Shown: positions 53,566 to 63,668, counted from the first letter of the stretch. The stretch: DNA of 64,000 nt from Micromonosporaceae bacterium KJ-029 (GCA_005402585.1 BIFP01000022.1:62001-126000); one strand, 5' to 3'. Numbers and translations: made by a program. The notes: a model not told the origin generated them from the sequence alone.

Positions 53566-53887
53566 GTGAACACCTACCCATCAAAAGATATGTCGACTGA
53601 TCCGGCTCAGTCTGGGTGCTGTGGCCCGAGCGATCTTCTTCCAGATTGCGGTGCCGCCCGGCGCCCGGACCGACCACCGGCAGGCGGCCCTGCCGGCGTT
53701 GGCACCACTGTGCCGGAGCCGCGACATCCCGGCCATCTCGCACGTTGCGCTGCCCGGACGGACGGCCCGGCTGCGCAACGTGTGAGATGCCGCCCCGCGC
53801 AGCGCTCCGCGATGGTGACACAGTGGTCTTCGATTCCCTCGCTGTACATGCGGTTGCGGCTCACCCTGATGCTGCGGCCACCCGCCG
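53566..53887. other. 322-bp divergent intergenic region
   Basis: It separates the exported oxidase (-) from the sugar operon (+). No gene is seen; short open frames on both strands have poor codon bias. Its centre carries an inverted pair of the recurrent motif at 53734-53789. Confidence 0.6.
53734..53789. promoter_or_regulatory. Inverted pair of the recurrent motif (operator candidate)
   Basis: CATCTC-N5-TTGCGC (53734-53750) faces GCGCAA-N5-GAGATG (53773-53789), 22 bp apart. The two arms match at 16 of 17 positions. This is the only place with two copies. It sits in the promoter region shared by the exported oxidase gene and the five-gene sugar operon, so it could be a dimeric regulator's site or an attenuating hairpin. 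Confidence 0.6.
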
Positions 53888-54874
53888 ATGAGCCGCCTAC
53901 CGGTCCCCGTGCGCCTGGGCGTGCTCGGCTGCGCGGACATCGCGTGGCGCAAGCTGCTTCCGGCGGCCGCGGCCGAACCGGGGCTGCGTACCGTCGCGGT
54001 CGCCGGACGTGACCCGGCGCGCACCGAACGGTTCGCGGCCCGGTTCGGCTGCGCCGCGGTTAACCGGTACGAGGCGCTGCTCGAGCGTTCCGACGTGGAT
54101 GCGGTCTACGTACCGCTGCCGATCGGCCTGAGGCACCGGTGGGCGGGCGCGGCGCTGGCCGCCGGCAAGCACGTGCTTGCCGAAAAGCCGTTGGTGGGCA
54201 CGGAGAAGCAGACCGCGGATCTGGTGGCGCAGGCGGCCGAGCGCGGTCTCACCCTGATGGAGAACGCCGCGTTTCTCCTGCACGGCCAGCACGCCGCGGT
54301 GCGCCGCGCGTACGCGGCCGGCGAGATCGGCGAGCTTCGTGCCTTCAGCAGCGTGTTCGGGATCCCACCGCTGCGCGACGGCGACATCCGGTACCGCCCG
54401 GACCTGGGCGGCGGGGCGCTGCTCGACGTGGGCTTCTATCCCCTGCGCGCGGCACGTCACTTCGTCGGCCCGGACCTGCGAGTGGTGGGCGCCGACCTGC
54501 GCACCGGGCCGTCCGGCGTGGACGTGGCGGGCACCGCGCTGCTGAGCGGGCCCGACCAGGTCGCAGTGCAGGTCGGATTCGGCTTCCAGCACTTCTACCG
54601 AAGCGGGTACGAGCTGTGGGGCGGCACCGGTGAGCTACGCCTGGAACGCGCGTTCACACCACCGCCGGAGTACCGCCCGGTGCTGCGGCTGCGGCAGCAG
54701 GACCGGTGCGAGTCGCGGACGCTTGCCGCCGAGGACCAGTTCGCCGCGCTGGTCCGCACGTTCGTGGCAGCGGTCCGTGGCGAGCACGACCTGTCCGGGT
54801 GGCATGCCGAGATGCTGGGGCACGCGCGGCTGGTCGACGCCATCCGCCGGGCGGCCGGCCTGGGCGAGCCGTGA
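53888..54874 (+). CDS. NDP-hexose 3-ketoreductase, Gfo/Idh/MocA family
   Basis: 328 residues. The N-terminal Rossmann fold (LGVLGCADIAWRKLLPAAAAEPGLRTVAVAGRDP) and the EKPL motif in HVLAEKPLVGTEKQTADL, with the lysine used in catalysis, place it with KijD10/SpnN-type sugar 3-ketoreductases. It reduces the unstable 3,4-diketo product of the 2,3-dehydratase to a 2-deoxy sugar. The ATG at 53888 is weakly supported by a ribosome site, but family alignment begins at LGVLGC. It overlaps the next gene by GTGA and heads the sugar operon. Confidence 0.92.
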   Translation: MSRLPVPVRLGVLGCADIAWRKLLPAAAAEPGLRTVAVAGRDPARTERFAARFGCAAVNRYEALLERSDVDAVYVPLPIGLRHRWAGAALAAGKHVLAEKPLVGTEKQTADLVAQAAERGLTLMENAAFLLHGQHAAVRRAYAAGEIGELRAFSSVFGIPPLRDGDIRYRPDLGGGALLDVGFYPLRAARHFVGPDLRVVGADLRTGPSGVDVAGTALLSGPDQVAVQVGFGFQHFYRSGYELWGGTGELRLERAFTPPPEYRPVLRLRQQDRCESRTLAAEDQFAALVRTFVAAVRGEHDLSGWHAEMLGHARLVDAIRRAAGLGEP

Positions 54875-55800
54875 CCGGGCGGGCCCTGGTGGTCGGCACG
54901 GGTCTGCTGGGCCGGCACGTCCGGGACCGGCTGACCTCGGCCGGCTGGGACGTGGTCGTGGCCGGGCGCCGGACCGACCCGGCGGCCCCGTCGCTGACCG
55001 AGGCGGTCCGCGTGGCGCGGCCCGACCTGGTGGTCAACGCCGCCGGTGAGATCTGGCGGCCGGAACCCGATCGGCTCGCCGCCGCCAACGTCGAACTCGC
55101 CGGGCTCGTGGTGCGGGCCGTGGCCGAGGCCAGCGCCGGTGCCCGACTCGTGCATCTGGGCTCGTCGCTGGAGTACGCGCCGCAGCCACCGCCGACCGCC
55201 CTGACCGAGGACTCCCCGGCCGTACCACGCAGCGGGTACGGCCGGTCGAAGCTGGCCGGCACCGAGCTGGTGCGCCGCCTCGCGGCCCGGCACGAGGTCG
55301 AGGCCGTGGTGCTGCGGCTGTTCAACGTCATCGGCGCCGGCATGTCACCGGTCAGCGTGCTGGGCCGGACCGTGGACCGCCTGGTGGCGGCGCGCCGGGC
55401 CGGCACGACGGCGCATCTGGAGCTGACGGACCTGGCGCAGTACCGGGACTACGTGGACGCGCGCGACGCCGCCGACGCCGTCCTGACCGCCGGCACGGCA
55501 CGGCAGATCGGTCCCGGGCTGTTCAACATCGGGTCGGGTGTCGCGCGTACCGCCGAGGAACTGGTCCGGGCGCTCGCCGAGGTCAGCGGCGTTCCCTACC
55601 GGCTGGAGCTGCGGCCGCCGGCCACGACCGACGCGCGGGCAGTCGACGGCGACTGGCAGCGGGCCGACACCCGCCGGGCGAACACGGTGCTCGGCTGGTC
55701 GGCGCGCCGGGAGCTGCCCGAAACACTCATCGAGATCTGGCAGGCCGCCCGCTCCCACCCGTTTCCCCGCCATCCCACGCAGAAGGCGAGCACCGCATGA
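54871..55800 (+). CDS. NAD-dependent epimerase/dehydratase family, probable 4-ketoreductase
   Basis: 309 residues, short-chain dehydrogenase: [16 protein letters not shown] is the dinucleotide site, [10 protein letters not shown] holds the serine and [10 protein letters not shown] the Tyr-Lys pair. In deoxysugar operons such proteins reduce the 4-keto group. A C-4 aminotransferase is also present, so this reduction is probably for the second, non-amino sugar. The GTG start overlaps the stop of the 3-ketoreductase, and its own stop overlaps the 3-dehydrase start. Confidence 0.88.
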   Translation: MTGRALVVGTGLLGRHVRDRLTSAGWDVVVAGRRTDPAAPSLTEAVRVARPDLVVNAAGEIWRPEPDRLAAANVELAGLVVRAVAEASAGARLVHLGSSLEYAPQPPPTALTEDSPAVPRSGYGRSKLAGTELVRRLAARHEVEAVVLRLFNVIGAGMSPVSVLGRTVDRLVAARRAGTTAHLELTDLAQYRDYVDARDAADAVLTAGTARQIGPGLFNIGSGVARTAEELVRALAEVSGVPYRLELRPPATTDARAVDGDWQRADTRRANTVLGWSARRELPETLIEIWQAARSHPFPRHPTQKASTA

Positions 55801-57107
55801 CTCCGGACCTCAAGGCAACGATCCTGGACCTGGTCCGGGCCTATCACACCGAACGCACACCGGCGGACCAGGAGTTCGTACCGGGCGTCACGCCGGTGCT
55901 GTCGTCCGGCGCGGTGCTCGATGCCGCGGACCGGCTGGCGCTGGTCGAGGCGGCGCTGGACATGCGGATCGCCGCAGGATTCCACGCGCTGCGGTTCGAG
56001 CGCTCCTTCGCGCGGTACTTCGGCCTGCGCAAGGCCCACCTGGTCAACTCGGGATCGTCGGCGAACCTGCTCGCCCTGTCCGCGCTGCGCGCGTCCGAGC
56101 TGGGCGACCGGCGGCTGCGGCCCGGCGACGAGGTGATCACGGTGGCGGCCGGCTTTCCCACCACGGTGAACCCGATCGTGCAGAACGGCCTGATCCCGGT
56201 GTTCGTCGACGTGGACCTCGGCACGTACAACACCACCGCGGAGCGGGTCGCGGCAGCGATCGGGCCGCGCACCCGCGCCGTCATGATCGCCCACGCGCTC
56301 GGCAACCCGTTCGAGGTGGCCGAGATCGCCGACCTGGCCGAACGCCACGGGCTGTGGTTCATCGAGGACAACTGCGACGCGGTCGGCTCCCTGTACCGGG
56401 GCCGGCTCACCGGCACGTTCGGCCACCTCAGCACGGTCAGCTTCTATCCCGCCCACCACATCACCACCGGCGAGGGCGGCTGCGTGCTCACCGACAGCGT
56501 GGAACTGGCGCACCTCGTGGAGTCCTTCCGGGACTGGGGGCGGGACTGCTGGTGCGAGCCCGGAGAAGACAACCGCTGCAAGAAGCGGTTCGGCTGGCAG
56601 CTCGGTACATTGCCGGCCGGCTACGACCACAAGTACACGTTCTCCCAGGTCGGCTACAACCTGAAGGCGACCGACCTGCAGGCGGCGCTCGGGTTGAGTC
56701 AGCTGGAGCGGATCCAGGCGTTCGGTGAGGCTCGGCGCAAGAACTGGCAGCGGCTGCGGGAGGAACTCGACGGAGTGCCGGGGCTGCTGCTGCCACGTCC
56801 CACGCCGGGTTCGGATCCGAGCTGGTTCGGGTTCGCGCTCACCGTTACGCCCGGCGCACCGTTCAGCCGCGGCGAACTGCAGGAACACCTGGAGGAGCGG
56901 CAGATCCGTACCCGGCTGCTGTTCAGCGGCAACCTGACCCGGCACCCGGCCTACCGCAACGTCGAGTTCCGGATCGCCGGTGGCCTGTCCAACAGCGACA
57001 CGGTGGTGCACGGCACATTCTGGATCGGCGTCTATCCCGGAATCACCGACGAAATGATCCTCCACGTCGGGCGGACCATCCGGGAATTCGTCGCCGGGCA
57101 CCACTGA
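55797..57107 (+). CDS. NDP-4-keto-6-deoxyhexose 3-dehydrase (SpnQ/E1 type, PMP and [2Fe-2S])
   Basis: 436 residues, aminotransferase fold, but the PLP lysine is replaced by His220 ([14 protein letters not shown]), the defining change of E1/SpnQ/ColD dehydrases. Cysteines at 193 (EDNCDAVGS), 251 and 253 (DCWCEPG) and 261 (DNRC) fit the E1-type [2Fe-2S] ligand set. It removes the C-3 hydroxyl of a 4-keto-6-deoxy sugar, using an external reductase; no dedicated E3-type reductase was seen in this window. Its presence indicates a 3-deoxygenated sugar such as forosamine, amicetose or rhodinose. Overlaps the upstream gene by ATGA. Confidence 0.95.
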   Translation: MTPDLKATILDLVRAYHTERTPADQEFVPGVTPVLSSGAVLDAADRLALVEAALDMRIAAGFHALRFERSFARYFGLRKAHLVNSGSSANLLALSALRASELGDRRLRPGDEVITVAAGFPTTVNPIVQNGLIPVFVDVDLGTYNTTAERVAAAIGPRTRAVMIAHALGNPFEVAEIADLAERHGLWFIEDNCDAVGSLYRGRLTGTFGHLSTVSFYPAHHITTGEGGCVLTDSVELAHLVESFRDWGRDCWCEPGEDNRCKKRFGWQLGTLPAGYDHKYTFSQVGYNLKATDLQAALGLSQLERIQAFGEARRKNWQRLREELDGVPGLLLPRPTPGSDPSWFGFALTVTPGAPFSRGELQEHLEERQIRTRLLFSGNLTRHPAYRNVEFRIAGGLSNSDTVVHGTFWIGVYPGITDEMILHVGRTIREFVAGHH

Positions 57108-57146
57108 ACGAGCGTCCACACGTCTCGAAGGAAGGAAATTCCCACG

Positions 57147-58208
57147 GTGAAGGCTCTGGTCCTGTCGGGTGGTTCGGGCACGCGATTCCGCCCGCTCAGT
57201 CACTCTATGCCTAAACAACTGCTCCCGGTGGCCAATCGACCGGTGCTGGAACTGGTGCTGGAAACCGTCAACGGCCTCGGTGTCACCGAGGTCGGGTTGG
57301 TGGTCGGCCGCTGGGGACCCGACATCATGGCGGCGCTGGGCGACGGCCGGCGCTTCGGCGCACCGATCACGTACCTGCACCAGGACCAGCCGCGCGGGTT
57401 GGCCGACTGTGTCCGGCTGGCGCGGTCCTTCCTCGGCGACGACGACTTCGTCATGTACCTGGGCGACAACGTGCTGCCCGACGGTGTCGCCGACATCGCC
57501 GCCGACTTTCGCACGCACCGCCCGGCCGCCCAGATCGTGGTGCACAAGGTGAGCGATCCGCAGGAGTTCGGCGTCGCCGAACTCGGCCCGGACGGCACCG
57601 TGCTGCGGGTGGTGGAGAAGCCGGCCCGGCCGCGCAGCGACCTGGCGATGATCGGCGTCTACTTCTTCACCGCCGCGGTGCACGAGGCGGTGGCCGCGAT
57701 CGATGTGAGCGCCCGCGGGGAACTGGAGATCACCGACGCGGTGCAGTGGCTCCTCGCGTCCGGCGCGACCGTGCGCGCCAACGTCTACGACGGCTACTGG
57801 AAGGACACCGGGCAGGTCGACGATCTGCTCGACTGCAACCGCCGGATGCTGGCCGACCTGGCGCCCGACGTCGCCGGCGACGTCGACCCGGCCAGCATCC
57901 TGACCGGACAGGTCGTCATCGGGCCCGGCGCCCGGGTGGTGCGCTCCCGCATCGATGGCCCGGCCGTCATCGGGGCGGGAACCCTCGTGGAGGAAAGTAC
58001 GGTGGGGCCGTTCACCGCCGTCGGCCCGGACTGTGTGCTGCGCCGGTGCAGCGTGGCCGACTCGGTGGTGCTCGGTGGTGCCACCATCTCGGCGGTGCCG
58101 CCGCTGGCCCGGTCGCTGATCGGGCGCGCCGCGACGGTCAGTGCGGGCGACGCCCTCGCGCACCGGCTGGTGATCGGCGACGACACCCGGATCGAGTTGG
58201 CCGCGTGA
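57147..58208 (+). CDS. rmlA: Glucose-1-phosphate thymidylyltransferase
   Basis: 353 residues, long form with a C-terminal left-handed beta-helix (VIGPGARVVRSRIDGPAVIGAGTLVEEST). The catalytic loop is LSGGSGTRFRPLSHSMPKQLLPVANRP, and VVEKPARPRSDLAMIGVYFF is the sugar-binding block. It makes dTDP-glucose for all sugar genes here. This long type is common in antibiotic clusters (SgcA1, StrD-like). The GTG at 57147 has AAGGAAGG upstream. It overlaps the 2,3-dehydratase gene by GTGA. Confidence 0.95.
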   Translation: MKALVLSGGSGTRFRPLSHSMPKQLLPVANRPVLELVLETVNGLGVTEVGLVVGRWGPDIMAALGDGRRFGAPITYLHQDQPRGLADCVRLARSFLGDDDFVMYLGDNVLPDGVADIAADFRTHRPAAQIVVHKVSDPQEFGVAELGPDGTVLRVVEKPARPRSDLAMIGVYFFTAAVHEAVAAIDVSARGELEITDAVQWLLASGATVRANVYDGYWKDTGQVDDLLDCNRRMLADLAPDVAGDVDPASILTGQVVIGPGARVVRSRIDGPAVIGAGTLVEESTVGPFTAVGPDCVLRRCSVADSVVLGGATISAVPPLARSLIGRAATVSAGDALAHRLVIGDDTRIELAA

Positions 58209-59584
58209 GCGCGCGGGAGGGGGCGCTCCGGCTGCGGCCGCGCACGGACGACGGGTTGGCGAGGCGCCTGGCCCGCTCGGCGGTCGAGACCGAGGCCGGC
58301 GCGGCCATCCGTACGGCCGACGTGCCGGGCTGGCTGGCGGAGCGGGCGGGCGCCCAGCGGTTCCGGGTGACGCGTATCCCGTTCCGCGAGCTGGACGGAT
58401 GGTCGTTCGCCCCGGGCACCGGGAACCTGGTGCACCGCAGCGGCCGTTTCTTCACCGTGGAGGGCCTACACGTGCACACCGGCCGGTCGCCGCACCCGGA
58501 GTGGTGGCAGCCGATCATCAACCAGCCGGAGGTGGGCATCCTCGGCATCCTGGCCACCGAGATCGATGGCGTTCTGCACTTCCTCCTGCAGGCCAAGGCC
58601 GAGCCCGGCAACCCGACGCCGGTGCAGCTCTCGCCGACGGTTCAGGCCACCCGCAGCAACTACAGCGGGGCGCACCGCGGGGCGCCCGTACGCCACCTGG
58701 AGCTGTTCACCGATCCGCACCGTGGCCGGCCGCTCACCGACGTGCTCCAGTCCGAGCACGGTTCCTGGTTCCACCAGAAGACGAACCGGAACATGATCGT
58801 CGAGACCAGTGCCCCGGTGGACGCCGGCCCGGACTTCTGCTGGCTCACCCTCGGCCAGATCGGCCGGCTGTTGCAGGCCGACAACGTCGTCAACATGGAC
58901 ACCCGTACCGTTCTGGCGTGCGCGCCGGTTGCCTACGGCGATGCGGCGGCCCGGCACGACGACACCGAGGTGCGCTCCTGGTTCACCGCGGAACGCACCC
59001 GCCACGACCTCCACGGCCGGCTGGTGCCGCTGCGCGGGCTGCCCGGCTGGGACATCGGCGACTGGGCGATCGAGCACGTCCCACCGCGCTACTTCCGGGT
59101 GATGGCGGTCTCGGTCGAAGCGGACAACCGCGAGGTACACGGCTGGACCCAGCCACTCCTCGAACCGCTGGAACGAGGGTTGATCGCGTTCGTGACCCGT
59201 CGGTTCGACGGCGTGCCGCATCTGCTCGCACACGCCCGCATAGAGGCCGGCTTCCGCGGCACCGTGGAGCTCGGGCCGACCGTGCAGTGCACACCCGGGC
59301 ATCACGGCCCTGGCGCCGGTCCGGCGTTCCTGGACCTGGTCAGGTCGGCAACGGCCGACCAGATCCGGTACGACGTGGTGCACGCCGAGGAGGGCGGGCG
59401 TTTCTACCGCGCGGAGAACCGCTGCGTCGTCCTGGCGTCCGACGCGGCCCCCGCCGATCCGCCGCCGGGATACCGCTGGCTGACCCCGGGGCAGCTGACC
59501 GAACTGCTCCGGCACGGGTACTACGTCAACGTCCAGGCCAGGACGCTGCTGTCCGCCGTCACCACCGGCGCGGTCGTCCTCTGA
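58205..59584 (+). CDS. NDP-4-keto-6-deoxyglucose 2,3-dehydratase
   Basis: 459 residues in two homologous halves, as in all members of this family. Half one contains VEGLHVHTGRSPHPEWWQPIINQPEVGILGI and FLLQAKAEPGNPTPVQLSPTVQATRSNY; half two contains VMAVSVEADNREVHGWTQPLLEP and HLLAHARIEAGFRGTVELGPTVQCTPG. It removes the C-2 hydroxyl, giving the 3,4-diketo sugar for the reductases. The GTG start overlaps the RmlA stop. It ends the sugar operon at a strong hairpin. Confidence 0.95.
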   Translation: MSAREGALRLRPRTDDGLARRLARSAVETEAGAAIRTADVPGWLAERAGAQRFRVTRIPFRELDGWSFAPGTGNLVHRSGRFFTVEGLHVHTGRSPHPEWWQPIINQPEVGILGILATEIDGVLHFLLQAKAEPGNPTPVQLSPTVQATRSNYSGAHRGAPVRHLELFTDPHRGRPLTDVLQSEHGSWFHQKTNRNMIVETSAPVDAGPDFCWLTLGQIGRLLQADNVVNMDTRTVLACAPVAYGDAAARHDDTEVRSWFTAERTRHDLHGRLVPLRGLPGWDIGDWAIEHVPPRYFRVMAVSVEADNREVHGWTQPLLEPLERGLIAFVTRRFDGVPHLLAHARIEAGFRGTVELGPTVQCTPGHHGPGAGPAFLDLVRSATADQIRYDVVHAEEGGRFYRAENRCVVLASDAAPADPPPGYRWLTPGQLTELLRHGYYVNVQARTLLSAVTTGAVVL

Positions 59585-59589
59585 CACAC

Positions 59590-59620
59590 GCCGCGGCCGG
59601 GGGAACACCCCGGCCGCGGC
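59590..59620. terminator. Bidirectional hairpin
   Basis: GCCGCGGCCGGGG (59590-59602) pairs perfectly with CCCCGGCCGCGGC (59608-59620), with a five-base loop, between the convergent 2,3-dehydratase and epoxide hydrolase genes. Confidence 0.85.
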
Positions 59621-59629
59621 GGTGGTCGG

Positions 59630-60781
59630 TCAGCGCACCAGGCGCAGGAACGCTCGGACGTCGTCGACCAGCGGGCCGGGCTGCTCCAGGGCGGCGAAGT
59701 GACCACCCCGGTCGAACTCGGTCCACCGGGCGATGGTGGAGATGTGCGCCTCGGCGAACCGGCGCACCGGCAGGAAGATGTCCTTCGGGAACACTGCCAC
59801 ACCGACCGGCACTGTGATCGGCGGAGGCGCCGCCCCGGCCGCCGCCGCCCGCACTGCACCCGCGCCCTCGTAGTAGAACTGCGCCGAGGACCCGGCCGTG
59901 GCGGTGAACCAGTACAGCGACACCAGCGTCAGGATGTCGTCGCGCGACACCACGTCCTCCGGAACCTTCTCGCTGTCGGTCCACTCCCGGAACTTCTCCA
60001 CGATCCAGGCGAGCTGCCCGACCGGTGAGTCGGTGAGCGCGTACGCCAGCGTCTGGGGCCGGGTCTGCTGGATCTTCATGTATCCGGACAGGTGCTCGTC
60101 GAACTCGCGCAGCCGGTTCAGCCGCGCCAGGTCCCGCTCGTCCAGGCCGGCCATGTCGGCCGGATCGCCGGACGGGAAGGTCATCAGCATGTTCACGTGC
60201 ACGCCCGCGCAGTGCGCCGGGTCGATGGTGCCGAGCGCCTGGGAGATCACCGCGCCCGCGTCGCCGCCCTGCGCCACGTACCTGTCGTAGCCGAGCCGGC
60301 GCATCAGCTCCGCCCACGCGGAGGCGATCCGTACCACGTCCCAGCCGGTGTCCGGCAGGGTGGAGAAGCCGTACCCGGGCAGCGACGGGATCACCACGTG
60401 ACACGCGTCGGCCGGGTCACCACCGTGTGCGCGGGGGTCGGTGAGCGGGCCGACGATCTCGGTGAACTCCATGAACGAGCCGGGCCAGCCGTGCGTGAGG
60501 ATCAGCGGCACCGCGTCCGGCTCCGGGCTGCGCACGTGCGCAAAGTGGATGGTCGCGCCGTCGATCTCGGTTCGGAACTGGGGCATCCGGTTGAGCCGGG
60601 CCTCCGCGGCCCGCCAGTCGAAGGTGGTGGCCCAGTAGTCGGCCAACTCCTGCAGGTAGGCCAGCGGCACGCCGCGTTCCCAACCGACGCCGGGAAGCTC
60701 GCCGGGCCATCGGGTGGCCGCCAAACGGCGACGCAGATCGTCGATTTCGGCTTGTGGGATGTCGATCCGGAACTTCTCCAT
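59630..60781 (-). CDS. Epoxide hydrolase, SgcF/NcsF2-like
   Basis: 383 residues, alpha/beta hydrolase with the N-terminal EHN domain of microsomal-type epoxide hydrolases ([23 protein letters not shown]). The oxyanion motif is HGWPGSF, the nucleophile Asp lies in [10 protein letters not shown] and the catalytic His in [13 protein letters not shown]. In C-1027, neocarzinostatin and kedarcidin the homologues open an epoxide on the nine-membered core to a vicinal diol, so this gene strongly supports a nine-membered enediyne. It lies 30 bp after the P450 on the same strand. Confidence 0.95.
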   Translation of the reverse strand: MEKFRIDIPQAEIDDLRRRLAATRWPGELPGVGWERGVPLAYLQELADYWATTFDWRAAEARLNRMPQFRTEIDGATIHFAHVRSPEPDAVPLILTHGWPGSFMEFTEIVGPLTDPRAHGGDPADACHVVIPSLPGYGFSTLPDTGWDVVRIASAWAELMRRLGYDRYVAQGGDAGAVISQALGTIDPAHCAGVHVNMLMTFPSGDPADMAGLDERDLARLNRLREFDEHLSGYMKIQQTRPQTLAYALTDSPVGQLAWIVEKFREWTDSEKVPEDVVSRDDILTLVSLYWFTATAGSSAQFYYEGAGAVRAAAAGAAPPPITVPVGVAVFPKDIFLPVRRFAEAHISTIARWTEFDRGGHFAALEQPGPLVDDVRAFLRLVR

Positions 60782-60811
60782 CGCGGACTCTCCTTCCGTT
60801 CGCGCAACCTC

Positions 60812-62068
60812 TTATCGGATATGTGCGGGAAAAGATTTCAGGCCGTTCACGAAATTTGATTCCAGCCGGATTTCCGGTCCGGCACGCACCAGCGACGGCA
60901 GATGCGGGAGGATCGCCCGGAGCAGGGCGGCCAACTCGTGCCGGGCCAGGTGGGCGCCCAGGCAGAAATGGGGCCCGATACCGAATGCCAGGTGCGGATT
61001 GGGATTGCGGCCGAGGTCGAGCCGGTCCGGCTCGGTGAAGACGGCCCGGTCGCGGTTCGCCGAGGTGTAGTAGAGGACCACCTTGTCGCCGGCCGCGATG
61101 GACTGCCCGGCCAGCTCGGTGTCGCGAGTGGCGGTGCGTCGGAACTGCATGATCGGCGTGACGTGACGGACCAGCTCGTCGACCGCGGCGGCGACGGGCA
61201 CCGTGCCGGCCACCAGCCGGTCGCGCTGCTCGGGGTCATCGATCAGGGCCGACAGCGAGCCGGCGATGAGATGCCGGGTGGTCTCGTTGCCGGCCACCAC
61301 CAGCAGCAGCCAGAACATGCAGAACTCGCGGTCGGACAGCCGCCGGCCGTCCACCTCGGCGACCGCGAGCCGGCTGATCAGGTCGGCCCGCGGGTGCGCG
61401 CGGCGCTCGGCCACCAACTCGAGCGCATAGGCGAACGCCTCGGCGAACGTCCGCCGGTACGCGTCCACGTCGCCGCCGCCGAACTCGGGATCGTCGAAGC
61501 CCACCAGATGGTTGCTCCACCGGTACAACAGATGGCGATCGGCGCGCGGAACGCCGAGCAGGTCGCAGAGCACCAGCAACGGCAACTCGGCCGCCAGGTC
61601 GGTGACCACGTCCAGCTCGCCGGCGCGCACGACGCGCCGGACCAGCTCGGTGGCGTGTGCCGCGACCCCGTCGGCGAGGCCGCCGACCGCCCGGGGTGTG
61701 AAGACCGACGTCACCAGGCGGCGAATCCGGACGTGCTGCGGTGCGTCCATGTTGATCAGCAGCTGCCTGGTCTGCCGCAGGTCCGCCGGCGTCCGCGGGT
61801 CGACGAGGAAGGCACCGGCCAGCCCGGACGAGAAGTCGTCCGTGCGCCGCGACGCCTCCTGCACCGCGGCGTGCGTGGTGACCGCCCAGTACCCGCGACC
61901 CCGCTCGGTGATCCGGCCGCGCGCGCTGTGCCGGACCAGTAGCGGCTCGTCGACCCAGGCCACCGGTTCGTCGCGCCGCCGACGAGCGAACTCGGCGTGC
62001 GGCACCCCGTGCGCGTAGGTGGCCGGGTGGGCGATGTCCGGACGGGCGGTGCCCAGCACGCCGGTCAC
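60812..62068 (-). CDS. Cytochrome P450
   Basis: 418 residues. The I-helix is LVVAGNETTRHLI, and the haem loop AFGIGPHFCLGAHLARHE has Cys369 as ligand. The N-terminal ARPDIAHPATYAHGVPHAEFARRRRDEPVAW and the CYP125/CYP142-like RRTDDFSSG and LLINMDAPQHVRIRRL blocks suggest the sterol/fatty-ring P450 group. The GTG start at 62066-62068 overlaps the ligase stop. It probably oxidises the acyl group activated by the ligase upstream or the core; this cannot be settled from sequence. Confidence 0.92.
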   Translation of the reverse strand: MTGVLGTARPDIAHPATYAHGVPHAEFARRRRDEPVAWVDEPLLVRHSARGRITERGRGYWAVTTHAAVQEASRRTDDFSSGLAGAFLVDPRTPADLRQTRQLLINMDAPQHVRIRRLVTSVFTPRAVGGLADGVAAHATELVRRVVRAGELDVVTDLAAELPLLVLCDLLGVPRADRHLLYRWSNHLVGFDDPEFGGGDVDAYRRTFAEAFAYALELVAERRAHPRADLISRLAVAEVDGRRLSDREFCMFWLLLVVAGNETTRHLIAGSLSALIDDPEQRDRLVAGTVPVAAAVDELVRHVTPIMQFRRTATRDTELAGQSIAAGDKVVLYYTSANRDRAVFTEPDRLDLGRNPNPHLAFGIGPHFCLGAHLARHELAALLRAILPHLPSLVRAGPEIRLESNFVNGLKSFPAHIR

Positions 62069-63660
62069 GGCACCGGTTCCGCCGACGTTGTCCGCTCCAG
62101 CACGGCGTCCGGATCATCCGGCGCGGGCGGCGCGATGGCGCGGCGCAGCGCGTCCTTACGTAGCTTGCCGGAGGTGTCTCGGGGCAGGGCGGCCACCGAG
62201 TGGTAGGCCCGCGGTGTCTTGAAACCCGCGAGCGAACGGCGGCAGTGCGGATCGAGCAGCGCGAACAGGTCCGCCGGCTCGGGCTGCTCCGGCTCGATCA
62301 CCGCGACCACGTGCTCCCCGAACTCGTGGTCCGGCACGCCGATGACCGCCGCGTCCCGGACCGCCGGATGGGCCAGCAGCACCGCTTCGACCTCCGTGGG
62401 ATAGACGTTCACGCCGCCGGTGACGATCAGGTCCTGGGCCCGCCCGTCGAGGTACAGGAAGCCGGCCTCGTCCAGGTGTCCCAGCTCGCCGTAGGTGAAG
62501 CTGTTCGCGTTCAGGTGCGCGGCGCGGGTCTTCTCGGGCGCCTTGTGGTACTGGAACGTGCGCCCGGTGAGGCGCCGGACGAACACCCGCCCGGACACAC
62601 CGGCGGGTACCGGCTCGCCCTCCTCGTCGATCACCAACAGCTCGTACGGCGGCACGGCCCGGCCCACGCTGCCCGGCCGGCGCAGCCAGTCGCGCGAGTT
62701 GATGAGGCTCACCACGCCGCCCTCGGTGGCGCCGTAGTACTCCAGGAACACCGGCCCCCACCACTCGATCATGGCCCGCTTGACGTCCTGCGGGCACGGC
62801 CCGCCGCCGTGCCAGACCCGCCGTAGCGATGCGCCGGAGAAGCCGCGGCGGACGTGGTCCGGGAGGCGGAGCAACCGCACCAGCTGAGTCGGCACCAGAT
62901 GCGCCGCGGATATCTGCTCCGCGTCGATGACCGCGAGCGTGGCCTGCGGGTCGAACCGCTCCTGGATGTGCAGCGTGCAGCCGCGCAGCAGGGCGAGCAG
63001 CGCGAGGAACAGTTGCGACGAGTGGTACCAGGGCCCGTCGAGCAGGAACCGCTCGTTCGCCGGGACGTCGAGGACCACCCGGGCGTACTCCAGCAGCTTG
63101 GCCACCCGGGTGAACGGCGCCCCGACCACGAACATGCCGTTGAGCACACCCTTGGGTGCGCCGGTGGTCCCCGACGTGTAGAGCATGGTGGAGCCGCAGC
63201 ACTGTTCGGCCGGCTCGGCCGGATCCGCGGCGGCGAGCAGGGGCTCCACGGCCCGGAAGCCGGGCACGTCACGGTCGCCGAGGACCAGCCGCGTCGGCAC
63301 CTCCCCCGGTGCGCGGGCGGCGGCCCGGCCGCTCACCGGCGCATAGCCCTCCTCGACGATCAGCCCCCGGCACTCCGCGTCGCTGATCAGATAGGCGATC
63401 TCCGGCTCGGTCAGGTGCCAGTTCACCGGCACCACGGTGATCCCGCGGTGCAGGCAGGCGAGCAGGATCTCGAAGGTCTCCCGGCGATTGCCGAGCACGC
63501 AGGCCACCCGGTCGCCGCGGCCCAGCCCCTCGGCGGCCAGGACGTTCATCCAGCGATGCACCCGCTCGCCGAGCTCCCGCCAGCTGGCCCGGCCGCGCCG
63601 GTCGGCCAGGGCGGTCCGGCGTCCGTTCGCGGCGATGAGGTCATTGATCAACGTCGGCAT
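62065..63660 (-). CDS. Acyl-CoA synthetase / AMP-dependent ligase
   Basis: 531 residues, ANL superfamily: MLYTSGTTGAPKGVLNG (P-loop), EYYGATEGG, YGELGHLDEAGFLYLDGRAQDLIVTGGVNVYPTEVE and the C-terminal catalytic lysine in PRDTSGKLRKDAL. It activates a carboxylic acid as AMP ester and CoA thioester, unlike the amino acid adenylation enzyme at 26414. In related clusters such ligases load a peripheral acid (MdpB2, NcsB2). No aromatic-acid PKS is visible in the window, so the acid's origin is unknown. The ATG at 63658-63660 is used. Confidence 0.9.
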   Translation of the reverse strand: MPTLINDLIAANGRRTALADRRGRASWRELGERVHRWMNVLAAEGLGRGDRVACVLGNRRETFEILLACLHRGITVVPVNWHLTEPEIAYLISDAECRGLIVEEGYAPVSGRAAARAPGEVPTRLVLGDRDVPGFRAVEPLLAAADPAEPAEQCCGSTMLYTSGTTGAPKGVLNGMFVVGAPFTRVAKLLEYARVVLDVPANERFLLDGPWYHSSQLFLALLALLRGCTLHIQERFDPQATLAVIDAEQISAAHLVPTQLVRLLRLPDHVRRGFSGASLRRVWHGGGPCPQDVKRAMIEWWGPVFLEYYGATEGGVVSLINSRDWLRRPGSVGRAVPPYELLVIDEEGEPVPAGVSGRVFVRRLTGRTFQYHKAPEKTRAAHLNANSFTYGELGHLDEAGFLYLDGRAQDLIVTGGVNVYPTEVEAVLLAHPAVRDAAVIGVPDHEFGEHVVAVIEPEQPEPADLFALLDPHCRRSLAGFKTPRAYHSVAALPRDTSGKLRKDALRRAIAPPAPDDPDAVLERTTSAEPVP

Positions 63661-63668
63661 GAGCGCGT

